Shown here: positions 38,142 to 48,369 of the stretch, in pieces
How positions within the stretch are numbered: position 1 is the first letter of the stretch
Layout of the letters: every line of letters starts with the position of its first letter
DNA from: Nocardia transvalensis
GTDB taxonomy: Bacteria; Actinomycetota; Actinomycetes; Mycobacteriales; Mycobacteriaceae
Length of the DNA: 64,000 nt
Reading direction: 5' to 3'
Assembly: GCF_015477765.1 (NCBI RefSeq)
Contig: NZ_JADLQQ010000005.1
Location: 124,001-188,000, forward strand
Position numbers and translations under genes: made by a program
The notes under the pieces: model-generated
What the model was told of the DNA's origin: nothing
Databases searched by the model: none
Seen by the model: the letters and a program-made list of their open reading frames with translations, nothing else

Positions 38142-38558
38142 TCAGCCGAGGCGGAAAAGCGGTCCGGTGAGGGTCAGGCCGAGGTCGCAGGTATGGGCGA
38201 AGAAGGCGAACAGCATCAGCGCCGCGCCCGCCAGGGCCACATCCTTGTTGAAATGCACCATCTCGCCCTGTTTGGCCTGTGCATCGGTCTCCTTCCAGAA
38301 CGGATGCATGAGCACCGCGGTCGGCAGCAGGAAGACGAATAGGATCAGCGCGCCGAGGTCGGCCCAGATGCCGAGCAGAATGCTCAGGCCACCGAGTACC
38401 AGCATGACGCCCGAGACGAGCACACCGGCCTGGGCGGCGGGCACGCCCTTGCTCCGGGTATAGGCCACCATGGGTCCGGGCTGGGCGAGATGACCGACCC
38501 CGGAACTGAGGAACAGCAGGACGAACAGGATCCGTCCGATGAGCACCAGAACATCCAT
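38142..38558 (-). CDS. DoxX family membrane protein
   Basis: 138 aa from the ATG at 38558 (GGGAG 7 nt upstream). Four predicted transmembrane helices, with the DoxX signature VLIGRILFVLLFLSSGVGHL and a conserved LLPTAVLMHPFW loop. DoxX-like proteins sit in the cytoplasmic membrane and in mycobacteria associate with thiol and oxidative-stress enzymes. 41 nt downstream of the AraC-type gene and in the same direction, so possibly co-transcribed. Confidence 0.88.
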   Translation of the reverse strand: MDVLVLIGRILFVLLFLSSGVGHLAQPGPMVAYTRSKGVPAAQAGVLVSGVMLVLGGLSILLGIWADLGALILFVFLLPTAVLMHPFWKETDAQAKQGEMVHFNKDVALAGAALMLFAFFAHTCDLGLTLTGPLFRLG

Positions 38559-38599
38559 CGCCAACTCCCGTCGTAGAGTTCACCTGCCTCGCGGGTGCT

Positions 38600-39475
38600 T
38601 CAATCCTGGGAGATTAGCGAGGTTCGGGCGTATTCCAGGGGAGCCATTCCGACTTCCTTGGCGAACTCGCGGGAGAAATGGGCCTGGTCGAAGTAACCCA
38701 GGTCCAGCGCGAGGGCGGCCAGGTCGGCGGTGCGGCCGGTGGCCAGCAGGTGGGCGCCGTCCTGCAGGCGATACCGCCGCAGCACCCACTTGGGACCGGC
38801 CCCGACGTAGCGCCGGAACAGCCGCTGCAGGGTGCGCACGGGGACGTCGAAGCGCTCGGTGACCTGATCGACGCGGGTCAGTTCGCGGTCGGATTCCATG
38901 GCCGCGATGATCCGCAGGACCAGGCGGTAGGCGTCGTCGACCGCGGTGTGCCGGGCCGCGTCGGCGAAGAAGTCCTCGACGATGGCGCGACGTTGCTCAT
39001 CGGTGGCGGCCGAGAGCACCTTGTCGGTCAGGCCCGCGGCCTCCGGGAGCACCTCGGTCAGCTCGATCGCCGTATCGCGGAACGCGCCGACGTCCAGGCC
39101 GGTGAATGCGCCGAAGCCGCCGGGACGGAATTTCACACCGAAGGTCTCCCCCACGCCGGACAGCTCCCGGGTGTATTTGACGGTGCTCACGCCGTTGACC
39201 CAGCCGCCGGTGCGGGTGTGGGTCCTTTCGAAGGTGACGTTCACGCTGGGGAACGGGAGCACCTCGGCGAGGTAGGTGGGGCGGCCGCGCAGATCCCACG
39301 AGACCGTCCAGTACCACTCGATGAAACGAGCGGTCTCCGAACCGGCCGGCAAACGGCCGAGGGTGCGATGGCGCGCCTGTTCGTGCGGCCGCAGGATACC
39401 TTTGGCGACCTCCGGCGGAGGAACCGGAATCAGCTCCGGCGCAGCGCTTTTCGCGATCTCCTCAGAGGCCGGCAC
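38600..39475 (-). CDS. AraC-family transcriptional regulator
   Basis: 291 aa. C-terminal AraC domain (about residues 180-280) with two helix-turn-helix units: FDVPVRTLQRLFRRYVGAGP and LALDLGYFDQAHFSREFAKE. N-terminal 170 residues form the sensor domain common in actinobacterial AraC proteins of this kind (ETARFIEWYWTVSWDL, then FGVKFRPGGFGAFTG). Lies between DoxX and the divergent VOC gene, either of which may be its target. Confidence 0.92.
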   Translation of the reverse strand: MPASEEIAKSAAPELIPVPPPEVAKGILRPHEQARHRTLGRLPAGSETARFIEWYWTVSWDLRGRPTYLAEVLPFPSVNVTFERTHTRTGGWVNGVSTVKYTRELSGVGETFGVKFRPGGFGAFTGLDVGAFRDTAIELTEVLPEAAGLTDKVLSAATDEQRRAIVEDFFADAARHTAVDDAYRLVLRIIAAMESDRELTRVDQVTERFDVPVRTLQRLFRRYVGAGPKWVLRRYRLQDGAHLLATGRTADLAALALDLGYFDQAHFSREFAKEVGMAPLEYARTSLISQD

Positions 39476-39551
39476 GGCTGGTTCCCGGGACGGTGGGCCG
39501 CTGTCGCGTTCTTACAAGACCCCGGCCGCGCAACCGGCCAGAGTGAGAGCC

Positions 39552-40022
39552 ATGACGAACACCGTGAATCCGATTCCCGACGGTTACCACTCCATCACCT
39601 GTTTCCTGCCGGTCCCGGACGGCAACAATGCCATCGAGTTCTATTCGGCGGTCTTCGGCGCGGAAGTGCTGAGCCGCAACGACCTTCCCGACGGACAGCC
39701 CGCGCACGCCGAGCTGAAGATCGGCGACTCGACCATCCAGGTCGGCCTGCCCGTCCCCGAACACGGCCTGCGCCCGCCCGCCGACGACTGGGTGCACGCC
39801 AGCATCGTCCATTACTGCCCCGACGTCGACGCGGTCACCGAACTGGCCCGCAACCACGGCGCCCGCCGCGTGGAAGACCCCCAGACCTTCGTCACCGGCG
39901 ACCGATACGGCGCGGTGATCGATCCGTTCGGACATCGTTGGGTCGTCATGACGCGAGTCGAGGATGTGCCACGCGAGGAGGCCGAGCGCCGAGTGAACGA
40001 GTGGATGGCCCAGCAGGGGTGA
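39552..40022 (+). CDS. VOC-family (glyoxalase-like) protein
   Basis: 156 aa. Starts VNPIPDGYHSITCFLPVPDG; paired beta-alpha-beta-beta-beta modules with AIEFYSAVFGAEVLSR and DRYGAVIDPFGHRWVVMTR, the PhnB-like branch of the vicinal oxygen chelate fold. Probable metal-binding enzyme or binding protein, substrate unknown. Divergent from the AraC gene. Ends 6 nt before a strong hairpin. Confidence 0.9.
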   Translation: MTNTVNPIPDGYHSITCFLPVPDGNNAIEFYSAVFGAEVLSRNDLPDGQPAHAELKIGDSTIQVGLPVPEHGLRPPADDWVHASIVHYCPDVDAVTELARNHGARRVEDPQTFVTGDRYGAVIDPFGHRWVVMTRVEDVPREEAERRVNEWMAQQG

Positions 40023-40028
40023 TGAGGG

Positions 40029-40066
40029 TCCCTGCACCGCGGCCCTAGGGGGCCGCGGTGCAGGGA
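40029..40066 (+). terminator. VOC-gene terminator, seed of the 18-bp array
   Basis: 17-bp perfect stem (40029-40045 with 40050-40066), loop TAGG. The tandem 18-bp array begins 10 nt after it and its units resemble the sequence leaving the right arm (GGGAAATGACAGAGGGAACTC). Confidence 0.85.
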
Positions 40067-40075
40067 AATGACAGA

Positions 40076-40219
40076 GGGAACTCGCCCGCTGGAGGGAACT
40101 CCCCCGTGGAAGACAACCCGCCCGCGAGAGAAAACTCTTCGGCAGAAGGCAACCCATCCGCGAGAGGAACCCCCTCCGCGGAAGGCAGCCCACCCGCAAA
40201 AGGAAACTCCCCTGCGGAG
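40076..40219. repeat. 18-bp tandem repeat array (8 units)
   Basis: Eight diverged 18-bp units, for example GGAAACTCCCCTGCGGAG and GGCAACCCATCCGCGAGA. They fill the space after the VOC terminator and run straight into the 24-bp array. All three forward frames are open across it only because the unit is a multiple of three. Confidence 0.85.
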
Positions 40220-40429
40220 CTCGCCACCGCATTCCCCGCAGAACCCGCCACCGCATTCCTCGCGGAGCCCGCTTCCGCATTCCCCGCGGAGCCCGCTTCC
40301 GCATTCCTCGCGGAGCCCGCTTCCGCATTCCTCGCGGAGCACGCCACCGCATTCCCCGCGGAGCACGCTTCCGCATTCCCCGCGGAGCACGCTTCCACAT
40401 TCCCCGCGGAGCACGCTTCCACATTCCCC
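40214..40429. repeat. 24-bp tandem repeat array (9 units)
   Basis: Nine 24-bp units from 40214 to 40429, of the form GCGGAGCACGCTTCCGCATT followed by CCCC, with mostly third-position-like substitutions; the last two units are identical. The array ends exactly where the uvrB terminator hairpin begins (40430). It is a minisatellite likely to vary in copy number between strains. Confidence 0.92.
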
Positions 40430-40459
40430 GCACGGCGCCCCCGGGCCGCCGTGCAGGGG
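40430..40459 (-). terminator. uvrB terminator, seed of the 24-bp array
   Basis: GCACGGCG (40430-40437) pairs with CGCCGTGC (40447-40454); CCCC/GGGG extends it with a one-base bulge. 18 nt beyond the uvrB stop. Confidence 0.75.
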
Positions 40460-40477
40460 CCGTTTCCAGGACAAGGG

Positions 40478-42652
<2,175 letters not shown>

Positions 42653-43314
42653 GGCACCAGCCTAGGACGACCCACCGACAACAAACAGCGGTGCGCCCGC
42701 GCGGAACCCCGGCCGACACGCCGCCGCAAGGAAGTGACTCGTGTCACAACTGAGCCATTCACGCACCCCCGTAGCCGCCGAGCCGGTCGAAGGGGAGCAA
42801 GCCTTGCCGGCGGACCGGCCCCGGGAGCGCCAGCGCAACTGCCGCTACTTCTCGGCAATGCGCGCATCGCGACATCCCGGCCGTCGCACCGACGGCCATG
42901 GGAAGCCGGACGCGCCCCCGCCGGAAAGACAGCCGGATTCTTTGCCCTGCAACAGCGCCCCGGCGCGGGCCGTATCGGACGCTCGAGACGCGGTTGCTGC
43001 GACCGGCGAGCACAGCCGCGGCTACGCGCGGCCGAGCCGATCTAGATCAAATGACCATGTCCGAAATGCCCGGTGCCGCAAGGGAGCTCGCCGATGATAG
43101 CGATTGTGCGACAGGACAATTCCGGTCCGTTCACGTCCCGCCAACAGGGGTTGCTCGGGTGTACTCTGATCCGGTCCGAGATTCGGTAAGGATCGAGAAG
43201 GGCGGTGTCATGGCCGGTTTTCACCTATCGCTACTCGTAGTGCCCGCACTCACCGGGCTCGCGGGACGCACGGCCCGAGCCCTGCGCACCACCGCGCCCA
43301 ACGGAGTTGTTCCC
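42653..43314. other. Intergenic region upstream of DUF402 genes
   Basis: About 660 bp between divergent uvrB and the first DUF402 gene. A possible 118-codon frame (42741-43097) is Arg/Pro-rich and lacks coding bias, so I do not call it. TACTCT near 43160 could be a -10 box for the rightward genes. An in-frame ATG at 43210 would extend the DUF402 protein. Confidence 0.4.
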
Positions 43315-43881
43315 ATGCAGTCGAAGCCCACCACCAGCCCAGGTTCCAACTCCGCCATCGGCGCGGCCGAGGCGAGAGCACCGCGCCGACCGCGCGTCGA
43401 ATATTTCGACATCTCCGATCTGACCAAGACCGACGCGCGCGGCTTCGTCCACTCGGTGGAGAGCTGCCACGCCGAACCGTGGGGTCTGTATCTGGTGTGC
43501 GCGGCCGACACTCCCCCGAACCGCTACACCGAGACGTGGGTGCTGCCGGAGCTGTCGATTCAGGTGACGATGCATCACGTCAACGCCGCCCACGACCGCG
43601 ACCCGGTCTATCACATCTACGTCGGTGAGTTCGCCCGCGTCGAGCCCAAGCGCTGGCGGGCGGAATACCACTACATCGACATCGTGGCCCGCAACGGCCG
43701 CGTCCCCGAGCTGCGCGGCGTCGACGACCTGTTCGCCGCCCACGCCGCCGGGCACGTCGACGCCGCCACCGCCCAGCACGCCTTCGAGCGCGCGACCGCG
43801 ATCGTCGACGGGATCGCCTCGCACGATCACAATTTCGAACGCTGGCTGGCCACCAAGAACATCACCCTCACCTGGCTGTAA
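43315..43881 (+). CDS. DUF402 family phosphatase-like protein, copy 1
   Basis: 188 aa from the ATG at 43315 (GGAG 8 nt upstream). An in-frame ATG at 43210 would add a hydrophobic N terminus absent from the neighbour. DUF402 beta-barrel: RVEYFDISDLTKTDARGFVH, then HDRDPVYHIYVGEFARVEPK and YHYIDIVARNG with the conserved Asp/Tyr cluster, ending DHNFERWLATKNITLTWL. Known relatives are metal-dependent nucleotide phosphohydrolases (FomD; a staphylococcal nucleoside di/triphosphatase). In this copy several of the usual acidic residues differ (LDIGDF of copy 2 is HIYVGEF here). Substrate unknown. Confidence 0.82.
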   Translation: MQSKPTTSPGSNSAIGAAEARAPRRPRVEYFDISDLTKTDARGFVHSVESCHAEPWGLYLVCAADTPPNRYTETWVLPELSIQVTMHHVNAAHDRDPVYHIYVGEFARVEPKRWRAEYHYIDIVARNGRVPELRGVDDLFAAHAAGHVDAATAQHAFERATAIVDGIASHDHNFERWLATKNITLTWL

Positions 43882-44113
43882 CCGCGTCCCGGCCCGTCCG
43901 CGCGTCCGGAGTCCGCCGGGTAGCCACCACATGCCGATTGCGGTTAATCTCTGCCAAGGCGACGACTGATCTCGCTCGCACATGGGTAACTCGCCGGGTA
44001 CGCCCAAAACCGGCCAGGCACCTGACGCAGGACCTGTGACCGAGCCGCGCGGCAGGGACTGGTACGGCCTCGAACGCGGAGAGGCGGCACAGGCGGCGGT
44101 ACAGGAGGCGCAC

Positions 44114-44638
44114 ATGTCGCAGGCACAGGCGGTGGACCTGCATCGGCCGAAGGTCGAGTACTTCAATGTGGCCGACCTGACCAATGTCGACCCCAAGGGG
44201 TTCGTGCGCGCGGTGGAGCGCTATCACGTCGAGCCGTGGGGGTTGTACATGGCCCGCACGGCCGATCACCAGGAATTCCACTACCTGGAGTCGTGGCTGC
44301 TGCCCGCGCTGGGCCTGCGTGCGACGGTGTTCCACTTCCACCCGGGGCACGGGCGCGACCAGGACTACTACCTGGACATCGGCGACTTCGGCGAGGTCGA
44401 ACCGGGTCGATGGAAATCGGTCGACCTCTACCTCGACATCGTGGTGCGCACCGACCGCGACGCGGTCCTGCTCGATATCGACGAGCTGCTCGCCGCGCAC
44501 GCCGCCGGATACCTGGATCTCACCGCGGCGCAGCGGGCCGTGGCCACGGCGACGGCCGCCATCGACGGAATCGCCAGCCACGGTTACAGTTTCGATCGCT
44601 GGATGAGGTCGATGGATATCGACCTGACCTGGAACTAG
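44114..44638 (+). CDS. DUF402 family phosphatase-like protein, copy 2
   Basis: 174 aa from the ATG at 44114, which has AGGAGG with a 5-nt spacer. Closely related to the gene 230 nt upstream (shared KVEYFNVADLTNVDPKGFVR, HAAGYLDLTAAQRA, SFDRWMRSMDIDLTW pattern). It keeps the canonical acidic core GRDQDYYLDIGDFGEVEPGR and SVDLYLDIVVRTDRD, which ligate metals in FomD-type enzymes, so it is the more likely active copy. A tandem duplication. Confidence 0.86.
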   Translation: MSQAQAVDLHRPKVEYFNVADLTNVDPKGFVRAVERYHVEPWGLYMARTADHQEFHYLESWLLPALGLRATVFHFHPGHGRDQDYYLDIGDFGEVEPGRWKSVDLYLDIVVRTDRDAVLLDIDELLAAHAAGYLDLTAAQRAVATATAAIDGIASHGYSFDRWMRSMDIDLTWN

Positions 44639-44648
44639 GCGTACCCGG

Positions 44649-45839
44649 TCACTTCGGCTGCGCCGCCCACTCGACCGCGCGTGGGTAGGCTCCGTCGAAC
44701 CAGGGCGTCTTCACGTCGAGGTAGGCCTGGATGGCCGCCTCCCCGCTCAGACCGGCCGCGTCGGCCTCGGCCTTCTGCTTCACGGTCACATATTCGTCGC
44801 GGGCCGCGGGTATCGCGCGCAGCCAGTCGCGGAAGATCAGCGCGAATCGCTGGTTGGGCCAACCGTCCACGCGCAGATGGATATTGGCGGGGCGTCCCGG
44901 GTCGGCGGTGCCGTGAACCCGCTTACCCCAGTGCGCCGGATCGGTTCCGGGTTTCGGGTCATCGTGGTCGTATTCCCGGATGCACGGAAAACCGGCCGCC
45001 TCCAACGGTTCCCGCAGTTCGTCGGCGGTCCCGAGATCGGCGACGGTGATCTGGACATCGATGACATCCTTGGCGGGCAGGCCGGGCACCGCGGTGGAAC
45101 CGATGTGGTCGATGCGCCGGGCCGACGCGCCGCAGACGACGGCCAGCCGCCCGATCAGCCGCTGCGCCATCGCGTCCCACTCCGGATTCGCCGGGACCAG
45201 GTGGACCGCGCCGCGCTGGGCCCGGGTTCGGGTGCGCAGATTGTGTTCGAACGGCACCAGGCGCTCCTCCCACAGCGCCCGCACCTGCGGCCGCAGATCC
45301 TCGGGGTCGCCGTTGTTGTCCAGGAGCACGTCGGCGGCGGCGCGGCGCTGCTCGTCGGTGGCCTGCGCCTTGATGCGGGCCAGGGCGTCCTCGCGGGACA
45401 CGCCGCGGAACTGTTCGAGGCGCCGAACCCGGGTCTCGACGTCGGCGGTCACGACCACCACCAGATTCATCAACGCGCCCAGCCCGTTCTCCACGAGCAG
45501 CGGAATATCCTGCACCACAATCGAATCGGCGGGTGCGGCGGCGATGATCTCGGCGGTGCGCCGACCCACCAGCGGGTGGGTGATGGAATTCAGGGTGGCG
45601 CGGGCCTGATCGTCGGCGAACGCCTTGGCCGCCAATGCCGCGCGGTCCAGGCTGCCGTCGGGGGCCAGGATGCCGGAGCCGAACGCCTCGACCAGTGCGG
45701 CCAGTCCGGGCGTGCCCGGCGCGACCACCTCGCGGGCGATCGTATCGCTGTCGACCAGGACCGCGCCCCGCTCGACGAGCAGCCGCGCGACAGTCGACTT
45801 GCCCGCTCCCATGCCTCCGGTGAGACCGATACGCAACAT
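44649..45839 (-). CDS. coaE: Dephospho-CoA kinase fused to GrpB domain
   Basis: 396 aa. Residues 1-200 are dephospho-CoA kinase, the last step of CoA synthesis: P-loop GLTGGMGAGKSTVARLL (residues 5-21) and VLVDSDTIAREVVAPG. Residues about 230-396 form a GrpB/UPF0157 nucleotidyltransferase-like domain (RIDHIGSTAVPGLPAKDVID; PANIHLRVDG). The same fusion is known from mycobacterial CoaE, where the C-terminal domain affects folding or stability. The start is the ATG at 45839, before MLRIGLTGG. Ends 10 nt from the convergent DUF402 gene. Confidence 0.95.
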   Translation of the reverse strand: MLRIGLTGGMGAGKSTVARLLVERGAVLVDSDTIAREVVAPGTPGLAALVEAFGSGILAPDGSLDRAALAAKAFADDQARATLNSITHPLVGRRTAEIIAAAPADSIVVQDIPLLVENGLGALMNLVVVVTADVETRVRRLEQFRGVSREDALARIKAQATDEQRRAAADVLLDNNGDPEDLRPQVRALWEERLVPFEHNLRTRTRAQRGAVHLVPANPEWDAMAQRLIGRLAVVCGASARRIDHIGSTAVPGLPAKDVIDVQITVADLGTADELREPLEAAGFPCIREYDHDDPKPGTDPAHWGKRVHGTADPGRPANIHLRVDGWPNQRFALIFRDWLRAIPAARDEYVTVKQKAEADAAGLSGEAAIQAYLDVKTPWFDGAYPRAVEWAAQPK

Positions 45840-46131
45840 TCGACCAGTCTCGCATCCTCCCGGCCGCACCGCTCGGTGCACCCCGTGCGGCGGCCAATCC
45901 GGTCGATTACCCACGGCAGCAATATTTCTCACCCGTGGTCCAGCAAATTACCCATTCCGTGACTACGGCGATATCAATTCGCAACTTTTTTCACGCCATC
46001 CAGACCCGAGGTCGGCAACTTTCCGACACGCCGGGACGAAAGTTTCGGAAAATCCAGTGCCTCACACTTTTGTTCCGCTAATGTTTCGCCGCAGGCGATC
46101 CAGGCCGTCTCGAGCAAGCAAAGGAACACCA

Positions 46132-46344
46132 TTGGGCACCACAAACATCCAGACGGGTCGCCACCGACTGGGTAAGCCGGGCACGGTGCACTGCATCCAC
46201 ATCCCCGCCGTCGCGACCGCACTGGCCGAATACCGCCGCCCATGGCTCACCGCCCTGATCAGCCCCGCCAGGCACAGCTTCGCCGCCATGCGCAAGCGCA
46301 CCGCCGCGGCCGCAGCCAACTGGGTCCCCGCCACCGCCAGCTGA
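46132..46344 (+). CDS. Small basic protein of unknown function
   Basis: 70 aa from a TTG at 46132, preceded by AAAGGA with a 6-nt spacer; an ATG at 46081 would make 87 aa but has no ribosome site. Basic with an Ala-rich end (RHRLGKPGTVHCIHIPAVAT, MRKRTAAAAANW). The stop codon abuts a hairpin of the recurrent CCCGGC family, which supports a real transcribed gene. No homology recognised. Confidence 0.5.
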   Translation: MGTTNIQTGRHRLGKPGTVHCIHIPAVATALAEYRRPWLTALISPARHSFAAMRKRTAAAAANWVPATAS

Positions 46345-46368
46345 TCCCGGCCAAAAGCACGCCGGGAT
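46344..46368 (+). terminator. CCCGGC-family terminator, seed of 24-bp array
   Basis: ATCCCGGC (46344-46351), loop CAAAAGCAC, GCCGGGAT (46361-46368), overlapping the stop codon. The first unit of the downstream 24-bp array begins inside the loop and right arm (46357). Confidence 0.82.
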
Positions 46369-46575
46369 GAGAAGCGATGAGCACGCCGGGATGAGAAGCG
46401 ATGTGCATACCGGGATGAGAAGCGATGTGCATACCGGGATGACACAGTGGCGAGCATTCCGGACGACGAAGTAGTAAGCACGCCGGGATGAAGAAGTGGC
46501 GGCCAGACCAGGATGACGAAGTGGCTGGCACGGCCGAGTGAGAAGTGGGGCCACCACGACGGTATGCCGAGGTGG
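46357..46575. repeat. 24-bp tandem repeats growing out of a terminator
   Basis: Units of the form GCACGCCGGGATGAGAAGCG plus ATGA/T: 46357-46380, 46381-46404, 46405-46428 and 46429-46452 are well conserved. About five further diverged units (each with a CCGGGATGA or CCGGACGA-like core) reach the phospholipase terminator. The leading unit is the 3' half of the upstream terminator hairpin. Confidence 0.85.
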
Positions 46576-46615
46576 CCACGTCGCAAACAAGTCGGTGGGC
46601 ACGCCGGGTGGGGGG

Positions 46616-46636
46616 CCCGGCCCGCTTTTGGCCGGG
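46616..46636 (-). terminator. Phospholipase C terminator, CCCGGC family
   Basis: CCCGGC (46616-46621), loop CCGCTTTTG, GCCGGG (46631-46636), 3 nt beyond the stop codon of the leftward gene. Confidence 0.8.
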
Positions 46637-46639
46637 ATG

Positions 46640-48169
46640 TCAGATGATTCCGCTGGGGCGGCGGCGGGTGCCCGGTTGTTGGGCGGGCATGTTGTTCGGG
46701 GGGACCGGGTAGGGGGTGCCGACGCCGGCGGTGCCGAGGGCGATGTTGGGGCCGCATTGGGCCAGGGCGGGGGCGGTGCGGGAATTCGGGTCGGTGATTC
46801 GCGGCGGGACGGCGTCGGGGGCGGAGGCGAAATCGAAGGTCGATGTCATATCGCCGGTGACGCTGCGGCGCCAGGGCGTCAGATTCGGCACCTCGACGCC
46901 GAAACGGCGTTCCAGCAAACGCAATTGCGAGGTGTGGTCGAAGGTCTCCGAGGCGACCAGACCGCCGCGCGAATACGGCGAGATGACGAAACACGGCACG
47001 CGATAACCCAATCCGATCGGACCCGCGATGCCCTTGGCCGCAGGCACCCGGCCCAGATCGACGGTCAGGAATTCGCCGGGGGTACCCGGCGGCGGGGTCG
47101 GCGGCGTGACGTGATCGAAGAAGCCGCCGTTCTCGTCGTAGCTGACGATCAGGGCCGTCTTCTCCCACACCCGCGGATTGGAGGTGAGGATGTCGAGCAC
47201 CTGCATGATGCCCACCGCCCCCAGTGCAGGCGGCAGCGCCGGATGCTCACAGTTGAACAGCGGCGGGATCACCCACGACACCGCGGGCAGCCGATCGGCG
47301 GCCACATCGGCGGCGAAGTCGTGCGGATACACCGGAGCCTTACCGCGTTGCGCCAGTTCGGAATTCGGATCGGCGGCCTGTTTGAAGCAGCCCATCATGC
47401 CGTCCAGGATCACCGACGAGATCGGGCCGACGTCGCGGTTGTTGTAGATCTTCCAGCTCACCCCGGCCTCGGACAGGTTCTCCGGATAGGTGCGCCAGCT
47501 GTAGACGTTCTGCGGGATCAGCGTCGGCGTCTCCACCAGCGGCCCGCCGTCCCGGCCGTCCGGGTCGATGGTCGCCGACACCCAGTACAGCCGGTTCGGG
47601 TCGGTCGGGCCGAGCACCGAACAGTGATAGTGGTCGCAGATGGTGAAGGCATCGGCAAGATCGTGGTGGACCGGAATGTCCTCGCGGGTGTAGTAGCCCA
47701 TGGCCGCGGGCCCGTTCGCCGGGCCGACGCTGGCGATCGACATCGGCATCCACCGGTCGTTGCCACCGCCGTTCCACGCCTCGTGCATCCCCGCCCAGCT
47801 GTGGTCGGGATCGTTGATACATTCCCCGTCGAGGGTCGCGCCACGATTGGTGTCGAGCCGGAACGGTTCGACATACCCGTCCGGGGTCGGCCCGACGCCG
47901 GGCGCCCAGCCGTACTGCCGCCACGACGCCGAGGGATCACTGAACCCGCGGACACCGGACATGGTCCCGAAATAGTGATCGAAGGACCGGTTCTCCTGCA
48001 TCAGCAGCACGAAATGCTCGATATCCCCGAGCCCGCCCATCCCGGCGGGATCCGCCGCATGCGCCCGCTCGATGATCGGATTCGCCCAAGACGCCAGTGC
48101 CGCAACCCCTCCGGCGGCCATGGCCTTCGCCAGGAATTCGCGCCGGTTGATGCCGTCGAAGAGCCCCAT
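46640..48169 (-). CDS. Tat-exported phospholipase C (PlcA/B/C-like)
   Basis: 509 aa. N-terminal twin-arginine signal ([19 protein letters not shown], cleavage about AHAAD). The phosphoesterase core begins [20 protein letters not shown], where [10 protein letters not shown] carries metal ligands and the nucleophile region of the family. Further motifs are [14 protein letters not shown] and [20 protein letters not shown]. Length and features match the mycobacterial plcA-D enzymes, which hydrolyse host phosphatidylcholine. The ATG at 48169 is chosen because the Tat signal begins there; a GTG 39 nt upstream is possible. Divergent from the MMPL gene. Confidence 0.93.
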   Translation of the reverse strand: MGLFDGINRREFLAKAMAAGGVAALASWANPIIERAHAADPAGMGGLGDIEHFVLLMQENRSFDHYFGTMSGVRGFSDPSASWRQYGWAPGVGPTPDGYVEPFRLDTNRGATLDGECINDPDHSWAGMHEAWNGGGNDRWMPMSIASVGPANGPAAMGYYTREDIPVHHDLADAFTICDHYHCSVLGPTDPNRLYWVSATIDPDGRDGGPLVETPTLIPQNVYSWRTYPENLSEAGVSWKIYNNRDVGPISSVILDGMMGCFKQAADPNSELAQRGKAPVYPHDFAADVAADRLPAVSWVIPPLFNCEHPALPPALGAVGIMQVLDILTSNPRVWEKTALIVSYDENGGFFDHVTPPTPPPGTPGEFLTVDLGRVPAAKGIAGPIGLGYRVPCFVISPYSRGGLVASETFDHTSQLRLLERRFGVEVPNLTPWRRSVTGDMTSTFDFASAPDAVPPRITDPNSRTAPALAQCGPNIALGTAGVGTPYPVPPNNMPAQQPGTRRRPSGII

Positions 48170-48279
48170 GCTGCCGCTCGAACCTTCCGCCAGATTGTGG
48201 AATAACACAGTTTCAAGTTCGCCGATGAGGCTACCCGAGAAGCCCTCGCATCACCCGCCGGGCCGTCGCATCCGGATTT

Positions 48280-48351
48280 TGACAGTCACTTGCAGGTAGG
48301 CCGGCAGGCCGTTAGGCTGCCCCCAGATACCTGACAGTCACTTTCAGGTAT
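48280..48351. promoter_or_regulatory. Palindromic operator pair upstream of MMPL gene
   Basis: A 25-bp palindrome at 48327-48351 (12-nt halves match at 11 positions; outer arms ATACCTGA and TCAGGTAT) and a degenerate copy at 48280-48298 sharing TGACAGTCACTT-CAGGTA, 51 bp away. The intact one lies 19-43 nt before the MMPL start. Probable TetR operator; the TetR gene at 50576 just beyond MMPL is the natural candidate. Confidence 0.8.
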
Positions 48352-48369
48352 ATTCCTTCGGGAGGCGCG

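Noticed and set aside
40076..40429. CRISPR array
   Set aside because: Units are contiguous 18- and 24-bp repeats with no spacers; no cas genes in the window.
42741..43097. 118-codon frame between uvrB and the DUF402 genes
   Set aside because: AAGGAAG precedes the GTG, but the translation is Arg/Pro/Ser-rich without coding bias or recognisable structure.
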